Shown here piece after piece: positions 37,259-45,462 of a DNA stretch of 64,000 bases (within the stretch, counting starts at the first letter, position 1; the number at the start of each line of letters is the position of its first letter). Source of the stretch: Shinella sumterensis (GTDB lineage: Bacteria; Pseudomonadota; Alphaproteobacteria; Rhizobiales; Rhizobiaceae). The translations under genes and the position numbers were made by a program. The notes beneath the pieces are model-generated. The model worked only from the letters and a program-made list of their open reading frames with translations, did not search any database and was not told the DNA's origin. The stretch is from assembly GCF_004514425.2 (NCBI RefSeq), contig NZ_MYFN02000010.1:62001-126000 (forward strand), given 5' to 3'.

Positions 37259-38005
37259 TTACAGAACGCCTGCGGTCTTCAGGCTCGCCACCAGTTCGGC
37301 GACATCCTTGACCTTGACGCCGGCCTTGCGGCCCGAGGGTTCCTCGGTCTTCAGCACCTTCAGGCGCGGGCTCGTATCGACGCCGAAGTCGCCGGGCGTC
37401 TTCTTGTCGAGCGGCTTCTTCTTCGCCTTCATGATGTTGGGCAGCGAGGCATAGCGCGGCTCGTTCAAACGCAGGTCCGTCGTCACGACGGCCGGAAGCT
37501 TGACCTCGATGGTCTGCAGGCCGCCGTCGACTTCGCGGGTGACCTGGGCCGAACCGGAGCCGATCTCGACCTTGGAGGCGAATGTCGCCTGCGCCCAGCC
37601 GAGCAGCGCCGACAGCATCTGGCCGGTCTGGTTGGAATCGTCGTCGATCGCCTGCTTGCCGACGATGACGAGGCCGGGCTGTTCGGCCTCGACGACGCCC
37701 TTCAGGATCTTGGCGACCGCCAGCGGCTCGACGGCATCCTCCGTCTCGACCAGCACCGCCCGGTCCGCCCCCATGGCGAGCGCCGTGCGCAGCGTCTCCT
37801 CGGCCTTTGCCGGGCCGATCGACACCACCACCACTTCCTCAGCCTTGCCGGCCTCCTTCAGGCGAAGCGCCTCTTCGACCGATATCTCGTCGAACGGGTT
37901 CATCGACATCTTCACATTCGCAAGCTCGACACCCGAGCCATCCGCCTTCACGCGAATCTTAACGTTGTAGTCAACGACCCGCTTGACTGGCACAAGGATC
38001 TTCAT
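37259..38005 (-). CDS. etfB: Electron transfer flavoprotein subunit beta
   Basis: AMP-binding subunit of ETF. The 248-aa protein starts [19 protein letters not shown] (a family-typical N-terminus) and contains [20 protein letters not shown] and the C-terminal [20 protein letters not shown] arm, the beta-ETF signature. An in-frame extension to 38101 is rejected since it lacks family sequence. A promoter with a palindromic spacer lies about 140 bases upstream. Confidence 0.96.
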   Translation of the reverse strand: MKILVPVKRVVDYNVKIRVKADGSGVELANVKMSMNPFDEISVEEALRLKEAGKAEEVVVVSIGPAKAEETLRTALAMGADRAVLVETEDAVEPLAVAKILKGVVEAEQPGLVIVGKQAIDDDSNQTGQMLSALLGWAQATFASKVEIGSGSAQVTREVDGGLQTIEVKLPAVVTTDLRLNEPRYASLPNIMKAKKKPLDKKTPGDFGVDTSPRLKVLKTEEPSGRKAGVKVKDVAELVASLKTAGVL

Positions 38006-38143
38006 GGCTTCCTTCCTTACATATGTCCGCGAGGGGAAAATGCGCCTTTCGAGGGCGCCCTGATTGTCGGTTGGCGACATCGATACGCGTTTTTTCCCCA
38101 ATTACAATGCGGCATGGCTCCTCTCCGCACGAAAACGCGGCCG

Positions 38144-38172
38144 GTTATAAGTAACGTTTACGTCAAGGTCAA
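38144..38172 (-). promoter_or_regulatory. etfBA promoter with a palindromic spacer
   Basis: On the minus strand: TTGACC (38172-38167), 17-base spacer, TATAAC (38149-38144). The spacer reads TTGACGTAAACGTTACT, an imperfect palindrome (TGACGT-AA-ACGTTA). MerR-family regulators bind in the spacer, and the sequence resembles the TTTACGT/ACGTAAA sites I recall for LiuR-type MerR regulators of branched-chain and fatty acid catabolism. The promoter is a strong match; the regulator is inference. Confidence 0.6.
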
Positions 38173-38191
38173 ATTTCTGGCGTTGCCAGCT

Positions 38192-38977
38192 TTACCGACC
38201 CCAATGCGTCGGGGGAACGGAGGGGCGCTCGGCCGCGTCGTCAGCGGGAACCGGGCTCTGCTCCACATGGCGAACGGCCTTCGGCGTGACGATGGTGCGG
38301 TCGAAGAGCGGAACGCCCCGACGGCGCAGCACCAGCACGAGAAACGCGCCGGCAAGGATGCCGCCGACATGCGCACCCCACGACACGCTGCCGTCGCCAT
38401 CCACCGCCAGCATGTAGAACTGCTGGGCGATCCAGAAGGCGAGCGGGATGACCGCCGGCAGCGGCAGCGGAATGCGGAAGAACACCAGGACCCAGACGCG
38501 CACCTTGGGATGCAGCAGGAAATAGGCCGCCACCACGCCGGAAACGGCCCCCGACGCGCCGATCAGGGGCGCTTCGGAGGACGGCTGCACAAGCCCGTGC
38601 ACGAGCGCGCCCGCCGCCGCACAGGCGAGATAGAACACCAGGAAACGGAAATGCCCGAGCGCATCCTCGACGTTGTCACCGAACACCCAGAGGAACAGCA
38701 TATTGGAGGCGAGGTGCATGAAATCGCCGTGCAGGAACGCGTAGGTGATGTAGGTGGCGTTCTCCGGAACGAGCACCAGGCCCGGCTCGAGGTCCGCGAA
38801 ATCGAAGACGACGGCGGGGATATAACCGAGCCCGACGACCGCCGCATCGGAAAAGGCCTGCGTCGAGGCAAGGCCCGTTACCAGCCAGACCACGACATTG
38901 ATGGCGATCAGGCTGATCGTGACATACTGGACCTTGATGTATTTCAGGGAATTCGCGTCATGCAGCGGTATGAACAT
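38192..38977 (-). CDS. Rhomboid family intramembrane serine protease
   Basis: A 261-aa membrane protease with six helices. The catalytic Ser is in GASGAVSG (about 139-146), the catalytic His in SWGAHVGGILAG, and the HxxxN oxyanion feature appears as HGDFMHLASNMLFLWVFG. The C-terminal tail of about 45 residues is cytoplasmic and polar. It lies downstream of the PduO gene and ends 20 bases before the etfB promoter. Confidence 0.93.
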   Translation of the reverse strand: MFIPLHDANSLKYIKVQYVTISLIAINVVVWLVTGLASTQAFSDAAVVGLGYIPAVVFDFADLEPGLVLVPENATYITYAFLHGDFMHLASNMLFLWVFGDNVEDALGHFRFLVFYLACAAAGALVHGLVQPSSEAPLIGASGAVSGVVAAYFLLHPKVRVWVLVFFRIPLPLPAVIPLAFWIAQQFYMLAVDGDGSVSWGAHVGGILAGAFLVLVLRRRGVPLFDRTIVTPKAVRHVEQSPVPADDAAERPSVPPTHWGR

Positions 38978-39010
38978 GGGTCCCCTTCCGGCCTCGCCTC
39001 GCCGGGGACC

Positions 39011-39589
39011 TTACCTGTTCTGCCCCGGCACCCACAATATGTCCGTACGGCCCTTTTCGTTCACCCAGCGTGCGGCGACGAAGAGGAAATCCGACAACCG
39101 GTTGATATAGGCGACCGCAGCCGCCGAGACCGTTTCACCCTCGCAGTCCTGCAGGGCGACGATGCGGCGCTCCGCCCGCCGCGCCACGGTGCGCGCCACA
39201 TGCAGGGCCGCAGCCGCGGGCGTGCCGCCCGGCAGGACGAAGGAGCGCAGCGGTTCCAGATCGGCGTTCAGCGCATCGATTTCCTTTTCCAGCCGGTCGA
39301 CCTGCGACTGGGCGATGCGCAATGGCTCGTATTCGGGCTTCTTGCCCGTATCCGGTGTCGCGAGATCCGCGCCGAGATCGAACAGGTCGTTCTGGATACG
39401 CATGAGGGTGCGGTCGAGCGAAGGATGATCGGCAAGGTGCTGGCGCGCCAGGCCGATGCAGGAATTGGCCTCGTCGACCTCGCCGTAGGATTCCACGCGC
39501 AGGTCGTGCTTCTTGCGGCGCGGGCCGGCGACGAGGCCGGTCGTCCCGTCATCGCCCGTGCGGGTATAGATCTTGTTGAGCTTGACCAT
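39011..39589 (-). CDS. PduO-type cob(I)alamin adenosyltransferase
   Basis: Adenosylates cob(I)alamin to the B12 coenzyme. The 192-aa protein has the PduO signature KIYTRTGDDGTTGL (residues 5-18), then FVLPGGTPAAAALHVARTVARRAER and the C-terminal INRLSDFLFVAARW. With cobS/cobT also in the window, the genome is a B12 maker and user. Its start overlaps the stop of the twin-TM gene by one base (TGATG), so they are coupled. Confidence 0.95.
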   Translation of the reverse strand: MVKLNKIYTRTGDDGTTGLVAGPRRKKHDLRVESYGEVDEANSCIGLARQHLADHPSLDRTLMRIQNDLFDLGADLATPDTGKKPEYEPLRIAQSQVDRLEKEIDALNADLEPLRSFVLPGGTPAAAALHVARTVARRAERRIVALQDCEGETVSAAAVAYINRLSDFLFVAARWVNEKGRTDILWVPGQNR

Positions 39590-39789
39590 CAGCCGCGGCC
39601 GCCTCCCGTCACCCACAGCGTCAGCATGATGAGGACGATAGCGATCGCCTGCAGCAGCACGCGGGCCTGCATCAGCTTGTTCGACGTGTTGCCGCTGCCG
39701 CCCTTGGCCATGTTGACGAGGCCGCGCACCAGCACGATGGCGACAAGACCCATGACGAGCAGCGTCAGGAAGGTGAGGAAGGAAGACAT
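39589..39789 (-). CDS. HIG1-like twin transmembrane protein
   Basis: A 66-aa protein with two membrane helices (about 4-25 and 44-62) joined by a short basic loop (MAKGGSGNTSNKLMQAR), the pattern of bacterial HIG1-domain twin-TM proteins. HIG1 relatives interact with cytochrome oxidase in mitochondria; the bacterial role is unclear. Coupled to the PduO gene. Confidence 0.85.
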   Translation of the reverse strand: MSSFLTFLTLLVMGLVAIVLVRGLVNMAKGGSGNTSNKLMQARVLLQAIAIVLIMLTLWVTGGGRG

Positions 39790-39888
39790 GCCAGCGTTCC
39801 GGTTTGATTTCTGTCAGCCCATTCACATAGGGCATTTCGCGCAAAGTGCACGCATTTTGCGTTGCTGTGCCTGCGACGCCGCGCCGCG

Positions 39889-40737
39889 TCAGCCAAGCCG
39901 GCCGATGATACGGTAAAACAGCGACGCCGGCAGCAGCTTCTTGAGCAACGCACCCTGTCGGGCCGGCGTGGTCACGATGTAATGCGGGCGCGGCGAGCGC
40001 GCCGTCAGCGCATGGCGCAGCACGGCATGCACCGCCTCGGGCCCCAGCTTGCCGCGCGCCGGCTTCGATTCGCCGCGCAAGCGCTGGAGTTGCCGGCGAT
40101 ACTCGTCCGCATGCACGGAGCTCTCGAGGTCGATGTTCTTTTCGATCTGCGTGAGCGCATTGGCGGTGAAGCGGGAGGCGATCGGCCCGGGCTCGATGAG
40201 GCTGACATGGATGCCGGAGCCCGTAAGCTCCATGCGCAGGGTCAGCGACAGGCCCTCCAGCGCGAATTTCGAGGCGTTGTAGGCGCCCCGCCAGCGATAG
40301 GGCACGATGCCGAGGATGGACGAGCACTGCACGATGCGGCCGTGGCCCTGCCGGCGCATGACCGGAATCACCCGCCGCGTCAGGTCGTGCCAGCCGAAGA
40401 CATTGGTCTCGAACTGCGCCCGCAGCACCTCGACGGACAGGTCCTCGACAGCGCCGGCCTGCCCATAGGCGCCATTGTTGAACAGGGCATCGAGCCGCCC
40501 GCCGGTGCGCGTCAGAACCTCTTCGGTGAGCGCGGCGATGGTGTCCGGCTTCGTATAGTCCATCAGCAGCGCCTCGATGCCGTCGGCCACAAGGCCAACG
40601 CGATCCTCCTCGCGCCGGACCGTGGCGAAGACGCGCCAGCCTTCCGCCTTCAGCGCACGCGCGCAATAGGCCCCGATCCCCGACGAGCAGCCGGTGACGA
40701 TGATGCTGGGCCGGTCGGCGGCACTTGGAGAAGACAT
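39889..40737 (-). CDS. Short-chain dehydrogenase/reductase
   Basis: A 282-aa classical SDR. Cofactor motif TGCSSGIGAYCARAL (about 15-29), NNGAYG for the NNAG element, catalytic Ser in CSSILGI and YxxxK as YNASK. The long C-terminal region (SVHADEYRRQLQRLRGES onward) resembles SDRs acting on larger hydrophobic substrates. Start at 40737 is chosen; in-frame sequence further upstream runs into an inverted repeat. Substrate unknown. Divergent from yihY. Confidence 0.9.
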   Translation of the reverse strand: MSSPSAADRPSIIVTGCSSGIGAYCARALKAEGWRVFATVRREEDRVGLVADGIEALLMDYTKPDTIAALTEEVLTRTGGRLDALFNNGAYGQAGAVEDLSVEVLRAQFETNVFGWHDLTRRVIPVMRRQGHGRIVQCSSILGIVPYRWRGAYNASKFALEGLSLTLRMELTGSGIHVSLIEPGPIASRFTANALTQIEKNIDLESSVHADEYRRQLQRLRGESKPARGKLGPEAVHAVLRHALTARSPRPHYIVTTPARQGALLKKLLPASLFYRIIGRLG

Positions 40738-40829
40738 GACGGTTTCCTGTACAAATTCGCCACCCTTTCCCATATTCACTGGCCAGGGTCCCGCGCGGCG
40801 ACGCGCACGTTGGCCGGAGAATCTGAAAT

Positions 40830-40875
40830 AGGACATAACCCCTTAAACCAAATCCGGTTTAAGGGGTTATGTCCT
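40830..40875. repeat. Perfect 20-bp inverted repeat between SDR and yihY
   Basis: Left arm 40830-40849 (starts AGGACATAACCCCTTAAACC), loop AAATCC, right arm 40856-40875, perfect complement. It lies in a divergent intergenic region, so a terminator role makes little sense for either gene. It may be a dispersed palindromic element of rhizobial genomes or a bidirectional regulatory hairpin. Confidence 0.85.
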
Positions 40876-40929
40876 GACAGACAATGAGACAGGCAGCCGC
40901 AAACGGCCGCGAACGAACTGGAATTGCCG

Positions 40930-41874
40930 ATGCCAAGCCCCATCCGCGTTGCCTACAGGGTCATTTTCGACGCGATCTGGCATTTCTCCGAAGATGATGG
41001 CTGGGCCATGGCAAGCCATGTCGCCCTGTCCACACTGCTCGCCATCTTCCCGTTCCTGATCTTCGGAACCGCGCTCGGCTCGTTCCTCGGCGCGGACCAG
41101 TTCGCCGAGACCGCCGTCCACCTCATCTTCGACACCTGGCCGGAATCGATCGCGGCCCCCATCTCGCGCGAGGTCGTGGCCGTGCTGACGATCCCGCGCG
41201 GCGGCCTGCTGACGGTGTCGGTGCTCGCCGCCGCCTATTTCGCGTCGAACGGCGTGGAGGCGCTGCGGGTTTCGCTCAACCGCGCCTATCGCGTGGCGGA
41301 GACCCGCTACTGGTACATCACCCGCCTGGCCAGCCTGGGCTTCGTGATCGCCGGCGTGGTGGCGCTTGCCGTCCTCAGCATCGTGCTTGTGGCGGCACCG
41401 CTTGCCGTGCGGGCAACCGGCGACTGGCTGCCCTGGCTGACCTACGTCTATTCCTGGGTGGAGAGCTGGGGGCTCTTCGGCACGGTCCTGGTCCTGCTCG
41501 TCGGCCTGCTGATCGCCCATCTCTGGCTGCCTGCGGGGCGGCGAAAGATCGCCGACGTGCTGCCCGGCATCCTCTTCACGCTTGTCGCCTGGAGCATCGG
41601 CGCCTATGCCTTCGCCTCCTATCTCGCGACATTCTCCAGCTATGTCTCGACCTATGCGGGCCTCGCCTCGATCATGGTCGCGCTGGTCTTCCTCTACATC
41701 ATCGGCGCGATCTTCATCATCGGCGCGGAAATCAACGCCGCATTGCTGAAATATCGCGTCAAGCACCTCGTTCTCGACCGCATTCGCGGCGTGAAGAAGC
41801 AGCCGCAGGCCGAGCAGGAATCAATCGAAGACGAAGCCATAGCCCGCGAGCAGGGCGCGAATGCCGGCCGGTGA
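40930..41874 (+). CDS. YihY/BrkB family membrane protein
   Basis: A 314-aa inner-membrane protein with six helices of the YihY/UPF0761 (older name RNase BN/BrkB) family: WAMASHVALSTLLAIFPFLIFGTAL near the N-terminus and SYVSTYAGLASIMVALVFLYIIGAIFIIGAEINA near the C-terminus are family-typical. No RNase activity should be assumed. ATG at 40930 is preferred over an upstream TTG. Its last 54 bases overlap the end of gluQRS on the other strand. Confidence 0.9.
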   Translation: MPSPIRVAYRVIFDAIWHFSEDDGWAMASHVALSTLLAIFPFLIFGTALGSFLGADQFAETAVHLIFDTWPESIAAPISREVVAVLTIPRGGLLTVSVLAAAYFASNGVEALRVSLNRAYRVAETRYWYITRLASLGFVIAGVVALAVLSIVLVAAPLAVRATGDWLPWLTYVYSWVESWGLFGTVLVLLVGLLIAHLWLPAGRRKIADVLPGILFTLVAWSIGAYAFASYLATFSSYVSTYAGLASIMVALVFLYIIGAIFIIGAEINAALLKYRVKHLVLDRIRGVKKQPQAEQESIEDEAIAREQGANAGR

Positions 41875-42735
41875 GACGCCCCTCTCCCGATAGGCCGCGA
41901 TGCCGGTATCCTGGTTGCTCTTCGAAAGCTTTCGCCCGTCCGCACCCAAAACCAGTCCATGATGCCGGTAGGCCGGCGCCGGCAAACCCAGCAGAGTTTG
42001 CAACAGCCGATGCACCGCGGTTGCGTGGAAGAGGTCCTGCCCCCGCACCACATCGGTCACGCCCTGCGCCGCGTCGTCCAGCACCACGGCGAGATGGTAG
42101 CTCGCCGGTGCATCCGGTCGCGACAGAATGACATCGCCCCAGCGTTCCGGGCGGGCCGGTACGGACCCGGTCTCGCCGTCCGGCCCCGCCCCGGTTTCCT
42201 GCCATTCCAGCAGCGCCGGGGCCAAGGCTCGCGCCTTGTCCATATCGAGACGCCAGGCGTGCTGGCGTCCCGCCGCAATCCAGTCGAGCGCCTGTCCACG
42301 GTCGAGCGAGCGCTCGTCCGTCGGGTAGAGGGGCGCACCGTCGGGATCGCGTGGCCAGTCGCCACCCGCCGCCTCCACCCGGGCCTTCACCTCACCACGG
42401 CTCAGGAAGCCCGGATAGAGCACACCCATTTCCTTCAGCCGCTCCAGCGCCGCGCCGTAGAACGCGACATGCTCGGACTGGCGGCGTACCGGCTGTTCCC
42501 ATTCAAGGCCGAGCCAGGCGAGGTCGCGGTAGATCGCCTCTTCGAATTCGGGTCGCGAGCGAGCGGGATCTATGTCTTCCATGCGCAGCAGGAAGCGGCC
42601 GCCGCTCGCGGCAGCGAGATCGTGGTTCAGGATCGCCGACACCGCGTGGCCGAGATGCAGCAACCCGTTCGGGCTCGGCGCAAAGCGAAAGACACGATTT
42701 TTTGACAAAGCACTTGGCATGGGGTCTTCTGCCAT
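41821..42735 (-). CDS. gluQ: Glutamyl-Q tRNA(Asp) synthetase
   Basis: Attaches glutamate to queuosine in tRNA(Asp) (GluQRS/YadB). The 304-aa protein is a GluRS catalytic domain without anticodon-binding domain: FAPSPNGLLHLGHAVSA (HIGH motif, about 18-34), RMEDIDPARSRPEFEEAI, and KLSKS as the KMSKS loop. The zinc-binding Cys residues of the E. coli enzyme are absent (LYPGFLSRGEV). With a queuosine-precursor transporter in the same window this supports a working Q pathway. Start at 42735 or the ATG at 42720. Confidence 0.94.
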   Translation of the reverse strand: MAEDPMPSALSKNRVFRFAPSPNGLLHLGHAVSAILNHDLAAASGGRFLLRMEDIDPARSRPEFEEAIYRDLAWLGLEWEQPVRRQSEHVAFYGAALERLKEMGVLYPGFLSRGEVKARVEAAGGDWPRDPDGAPLYPTDERSLDRGQALDWIAAGRQHAWRLDMDKARALAPALLEWQETGAGPDGETGSVPARPERWGDVILSRPDAPASYHLAVVLDDAAQGVTDVVRGQDLFHATAVHRLLQTLLGLPAPAYRHHGLVLGADGRKLSKSNQDTGIAAYRERGVSPAGIRALLAGYGFVFD

Positions 42736-42821
42736 GAACGCCCCCTGTCCGCCACTACGGACGTCTGGCGAGACCGGCCCGGAGAGGCCCCGCCGGACAA
42801 AGATCGAGGCCGCTTGGAAAA

Positions 42822-43478
42822 ATGCAACTGCACATGATCAGGACGGATGCGGATGTCGCAGCGGGTCTCGTCGACCTCGCCCTGCTCGACGCCCGTCTTT
42901 TCAGCGTCATCGACAAGGCGGGGCCCGTGCCTTTGCGGCGGCTGGAACCCGGTTATCGCGGCCTTGCCGGCATCATCGTCTCGCAGATGGTGTCGCGCGC
43001 GAGCGCCGATGCGATCTGGCGCCGGCTGGAAACGGCGGCCGGCGACATCACGCCCCACCACGTGCTCGAGCTGTCGGACGAGGATTGCCGGGCCATCGGC
43101 CTGTCGCGCGCCAAGACGGATACGCTGCGCCGCGCGGCAGAGGCCGTCGACCGCGGCGATCTCGACCTCGATGCCGTCTGCCATCTCGACGCACCGGCCG
43201 CCACCCGCACGCTCACCGCCATCAAGGGCATCGGCCGCTGGACGGCGGACGTCTATCTGCTGTTTTGCGGCGGCCATCCCGATATCTTTCCGTCGGGCGA
43301 TATCGCGCTGCAGAGCGCCGTCGCCCATGCGCTCGGTCTCGCCGTGCGGCCGAGCCCGCAGGAACTGGATGGGATCGCCGAGCGATGGGCGCCCTGGCGC
43401 GGCGTTTCGGCCCGGCTTTTCTGGGCATATTATGCGCGGGAGATGCGCCGGGAGGTCGCTCCGGTGCTCGAAGGCTGA
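42822..43478 (+). CDS. DNA-3-methyladenine glycosylase II (AlkA-type)
   Basis: Base-excision repair glycosylase for alkylated purines. The 218-aa HhH-GPD protein has the hairpin LTAIKGIGRWTADVYLLFC (about 131-149) and the catalytic Asp in FPSGDIALQSAV (about 160). No Fe-S Cys cluster, as in AlkA rather than Nth. It lacks the N-terminal domain of E. coli AlkA, a common short form. ATG at 42834 is an alternative start. Confidence 0.92.
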   Translation: MQLHMIRTDADVAAGLVDLALLDARLFSVIDKAGPVPLRRLEPGYRGLAGIIVSQMVSRASADAIWRRLETAAGDITPHHVLELSDEDCRAIGLSRAKTDTLRRAAEAVDRGDLDLDAVCHLDAPAATRTLTAIKGIGRWTADVYLLFCGGHPDIFPSGDIALQSAVAHALGLAVRPSPQELDGIAERWAPWRGVSARLFWAYYAREMRREVAPVLEG

Positions 43479-43483
43479 AAAAC

Positions 43484-43507
43484 GCGAAATAGCTTGTTTT
43501 CGCTTTT
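43484..43507 (+). terminator. Weak terminator after the alkA-type gene
   Basis: GCGAAA (43484-43489), 8-base loop, TTTCGC (43498-43503), then TTTTC. A short stem, so only a possible terminator. Confidence 0.35.
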
Positions 43508-43517
43508 CATTCCCCGC

Positions 43518-43547
43518 TTCACAATGCTGTAACAACGCGCCTAATAT
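43518..43547 (+). promoter_or_regulatory. Candidate promoter of the HNH nuclease gene
   Basis: TTCACA (43518-43523), 18-base spacer, TAATAT (43542-43547), 36 bases before the TTG start of the HNH gene. Confidence 0.4.
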
Positions 43548-43582
43548 AGAAGGGCAGATGCCGAATCGCTCAGGAGAAGCCC

Positions 43583-44140
43583 TTGACGATTTCAGTTTCA
43601 CCACAGGCCCTGCCAGCTCTTGTATTGAATGCTGACTACAGGCCGCTGAGTTATTACCCCTTGTCGCTCTGGTCATGGCAGGACGCGATCAAGGCCGTAT
43701 TTCTTGACCGCGTAAACATCATTGCCGAATACGAACACTCGGTGTCCTCGCCGAGCTTCTCGATGCGCCTGCCAAGCGTCGTGTGCCTGAAAACCTACGT
43801 GCAGCCGTCACGCCACCCGGCCTTTACCCGGTTCAACGTGTTCCTGCGCGACAAGTTCGAATGCCAGTACTGCGGGTCGCCGCACGATCTGACCTTCGAC
43901 CATGTCATCCCGCGCGCCCATGGCGGCGAGACGACCTGGCAGAATGTGGTCGCTGCCTGCTCCCCGTGCAATTTGAGAAAAGGCAGCAAGCTGCCGAAGC
44001 AGGCGGGCATGCACCCGCATCAGAAGCCCTACCAGCCGACGGTTCAGGATCTGCACAACAACGGGCGACTGTTTCCACCCAACTATCTCCACGAAAGCTG
44101 GATGGACTATCTCTACTGGGACGTCGAGCTGCAGCCCTGA
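43583..44140 (+). CDS. HNH endonuclease family protein
   Basis: A 185-aa protein with an HNH domain near the C-terminal half: FECQYCGSPHDLTFDHVIP then HGGETTWQNVVAACSPCN; two CxxC pairs bind zinc and the DH/N/H residues would form the beta-beta-alpha metal site. It starts at TTG (43583) with aggag seven bases upstream, and the product MTISVSPQALPALVLNADYRPL matches the widely conserved rhizobial housekeeping version. Function is not known; it is not linked to a restriction or phage system here. Confidence 0.9.
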   Translation: MTISVSPQALPALVLNADYRPLSYYPLSLWSWQDAIKAVFLDRVNIIAEYEHSVSSPSFSMRLPSVVCLKTYVQPSRHPAFTRFNVFLRDKFECQYCGSPHDLTFDHVIPRAHGGETTWQNVVAACSPCNLRKGSKLPKQAGMHPHQKPYQPTVQDLHNNGRLFPPNYLHESWMDYLYWDVELQP

Positions 44141-44153
44141 CCGGCTGCGGGAA

Positions 44154-44663
44154 TCATGCCTTGGCCGACCGCACGCCGGAGAAGGCGATCGCGGCGAGGA
44201 TCAGGCTTGCAATCACGTTCCAGCCGGCAAAGGACAGGCCGAGGAAGCGGAAGGATGCTTCCGTGCACGACGGTCCATGCTTGCTGTTGAGATCGGCGAG
44301 CAGGTCGCCCGCATTCTGCGTGACCCCCTGGGCCGTCGTTGCGCAGGTTGCCGGTCCCTCCCAGAAACCCCATTCGACGCCCGCATGATAGACACCCATG
44401 CCGGCGCCCACGAGCATCATGATGCCGGCGATCGCAAGCAGCGTGCGGGTAAGCCAGGCGGGGCCGCCGAAGAGCGCCGAGGCCAGGGCCGCAAGGGCGA
44501 CCGGGATGCCGTAATAATAGGGATCGCGCTGCAACAGGCAGAGCGCGCAGGGGATGTAGCCGCCGATATGCTCGAAGCCCAGGGCGCCGCCCACCGTCGC
44601 CACCATGCCGAGGGTGAGCAGCGCGGAGGAGACCACGGGCGAGGAAACACGTTGGAAAGACAT
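44154..44663 (-). CDS. dsbB: Disulfide bond formation protein B
   Basis: A 169-aa quinone-dependent oxidase that reoxidises DsbA-like proteins. Four membrane helices; the first Cys pair is CALC (residues 39 and 42) and the second pair is Cys107 and Cys133 in the second periplasmic loop (PATCATT and GPSCTEA). It is convergent with the HNH gene. Confidence 0.92.
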   Translation of the reverse strand: MSFQRVSSPVVSSALLTLGMVATVGGALGFEHIGGYIPCALCLLQRDPYYYGIPVALAALASALFGGPAWLTRTLLAIAGIMMLVGAGMGVYHAGVEWGFWEGPATCATTAQGVTQNAGDLLADLNSKHGPSCTEASFRFLGLSFAGWNVIASLILAAIAFSGVRSAKA

Positions 44664-44860
44664 GGATGCTCCAGTTCAAGACAGGTCCCGGGCGGGTAAA
44701 CCGGCGAGGGAAACGCGATGACGGCGGCAGAAGCGGCCGCATCCCGTATTCGCGGACATTTACCACCTGCCGTCGCCAAGTAAATCACCGCACGAACATG
44801 TGATGCATTCTTGCCGTCCTGAAACGTTCATTCTCGCATCCGGAAACCCGTTCGCCGCCT

Positions 44861-45229
44861 TCAGGAGGAAGCTGTCCGGAGGGGCTGCAACACGGCTTCG
44901 GCCAGCGCCGCCTCGCGCATCGGTGCCGCCTTGTCCCGGTAGTCGGCATCCATCGCCATATCGGCAAATGCCTGGCGGTTTGGGTAGCGGACGAGCGCGA
45001 CAGCGTCCCAGGCCTGTCCGGGCTCCGCAGAAAGCGCCGGGAGGCCATTGCCGACATAGACGATCTCCGCCCCGAACCGGGCGACGATCGGCGTGGCGAC
45101 GGCGAGGTACTCCGCATATCGCTCCCTGCCACCGTCTTCCCGGAACCGCAGGAGATTCAACATGACGACAGGTTGTCCGTCGTCGTCATTCAGGAAGCTT
45201 TCGAAAGCATCTTCAATGAGGGTAAGCAT
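44861..45229 (-). CDS. DUF1330-domain protein
   Basis: A 122-aa dimeric alpha+beta-barrel-like protein: VVMLNLLRFREDGGRERYAEY and WDAVALVRYPNRQAFADMAMD are typical of DUF1330. Function unknown. It starts the accessory-looking block and has a plain ATG at 45229. Confidence 0.85.
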   Translation of the reverse strand: MLTLIEDAFESFLNDDDGQPVVMLNLLRFREDGGRERYAEYLAVATPIVARFGAEIVYVGNGLPALSAEPGQAWDAVALVRYPNRQAFADMAMDADYRDKAAPMREAALAEAVLQPLRTASS

Positions 45230-45349
45230 TGCGACCTCGAATCTTGGATAATCGCCGGGTTCGGCCTGACGTTGCCCCGCAACGCGCCGGTTACGGCCAG
45301 CAATCCAGGCTAAAGGGGGCGCCCAAGGATCAGAATACCGGAAGCCTCA

Positions 45350-45410
45350 AAAAATCTGCCCAATCCTGCGGATCGGCGCTTTCGCCGGGCGGGCGAAGCG
45401 CCGATCCGCA
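45350..45410 (-). terminator. Long hairpin downstream of the araC gene
   Basis: TGCGGATCGGCGCT (45367-45380) pairs perfectly with AGCGCCGATCCGCA (45397-45410), and TCGCC/GGCGA extend it across a one-base bulge. On the minus strand a TTTTTT run follows about ten bases later, so it is terminator-like for araC but not ideal. Confidence 0.55.
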
Positions 45411-45462
45411 TCATGACGCCCGGCCGGACGAGACTGAACGTCACCGACGCGCGGCGAGGCAG

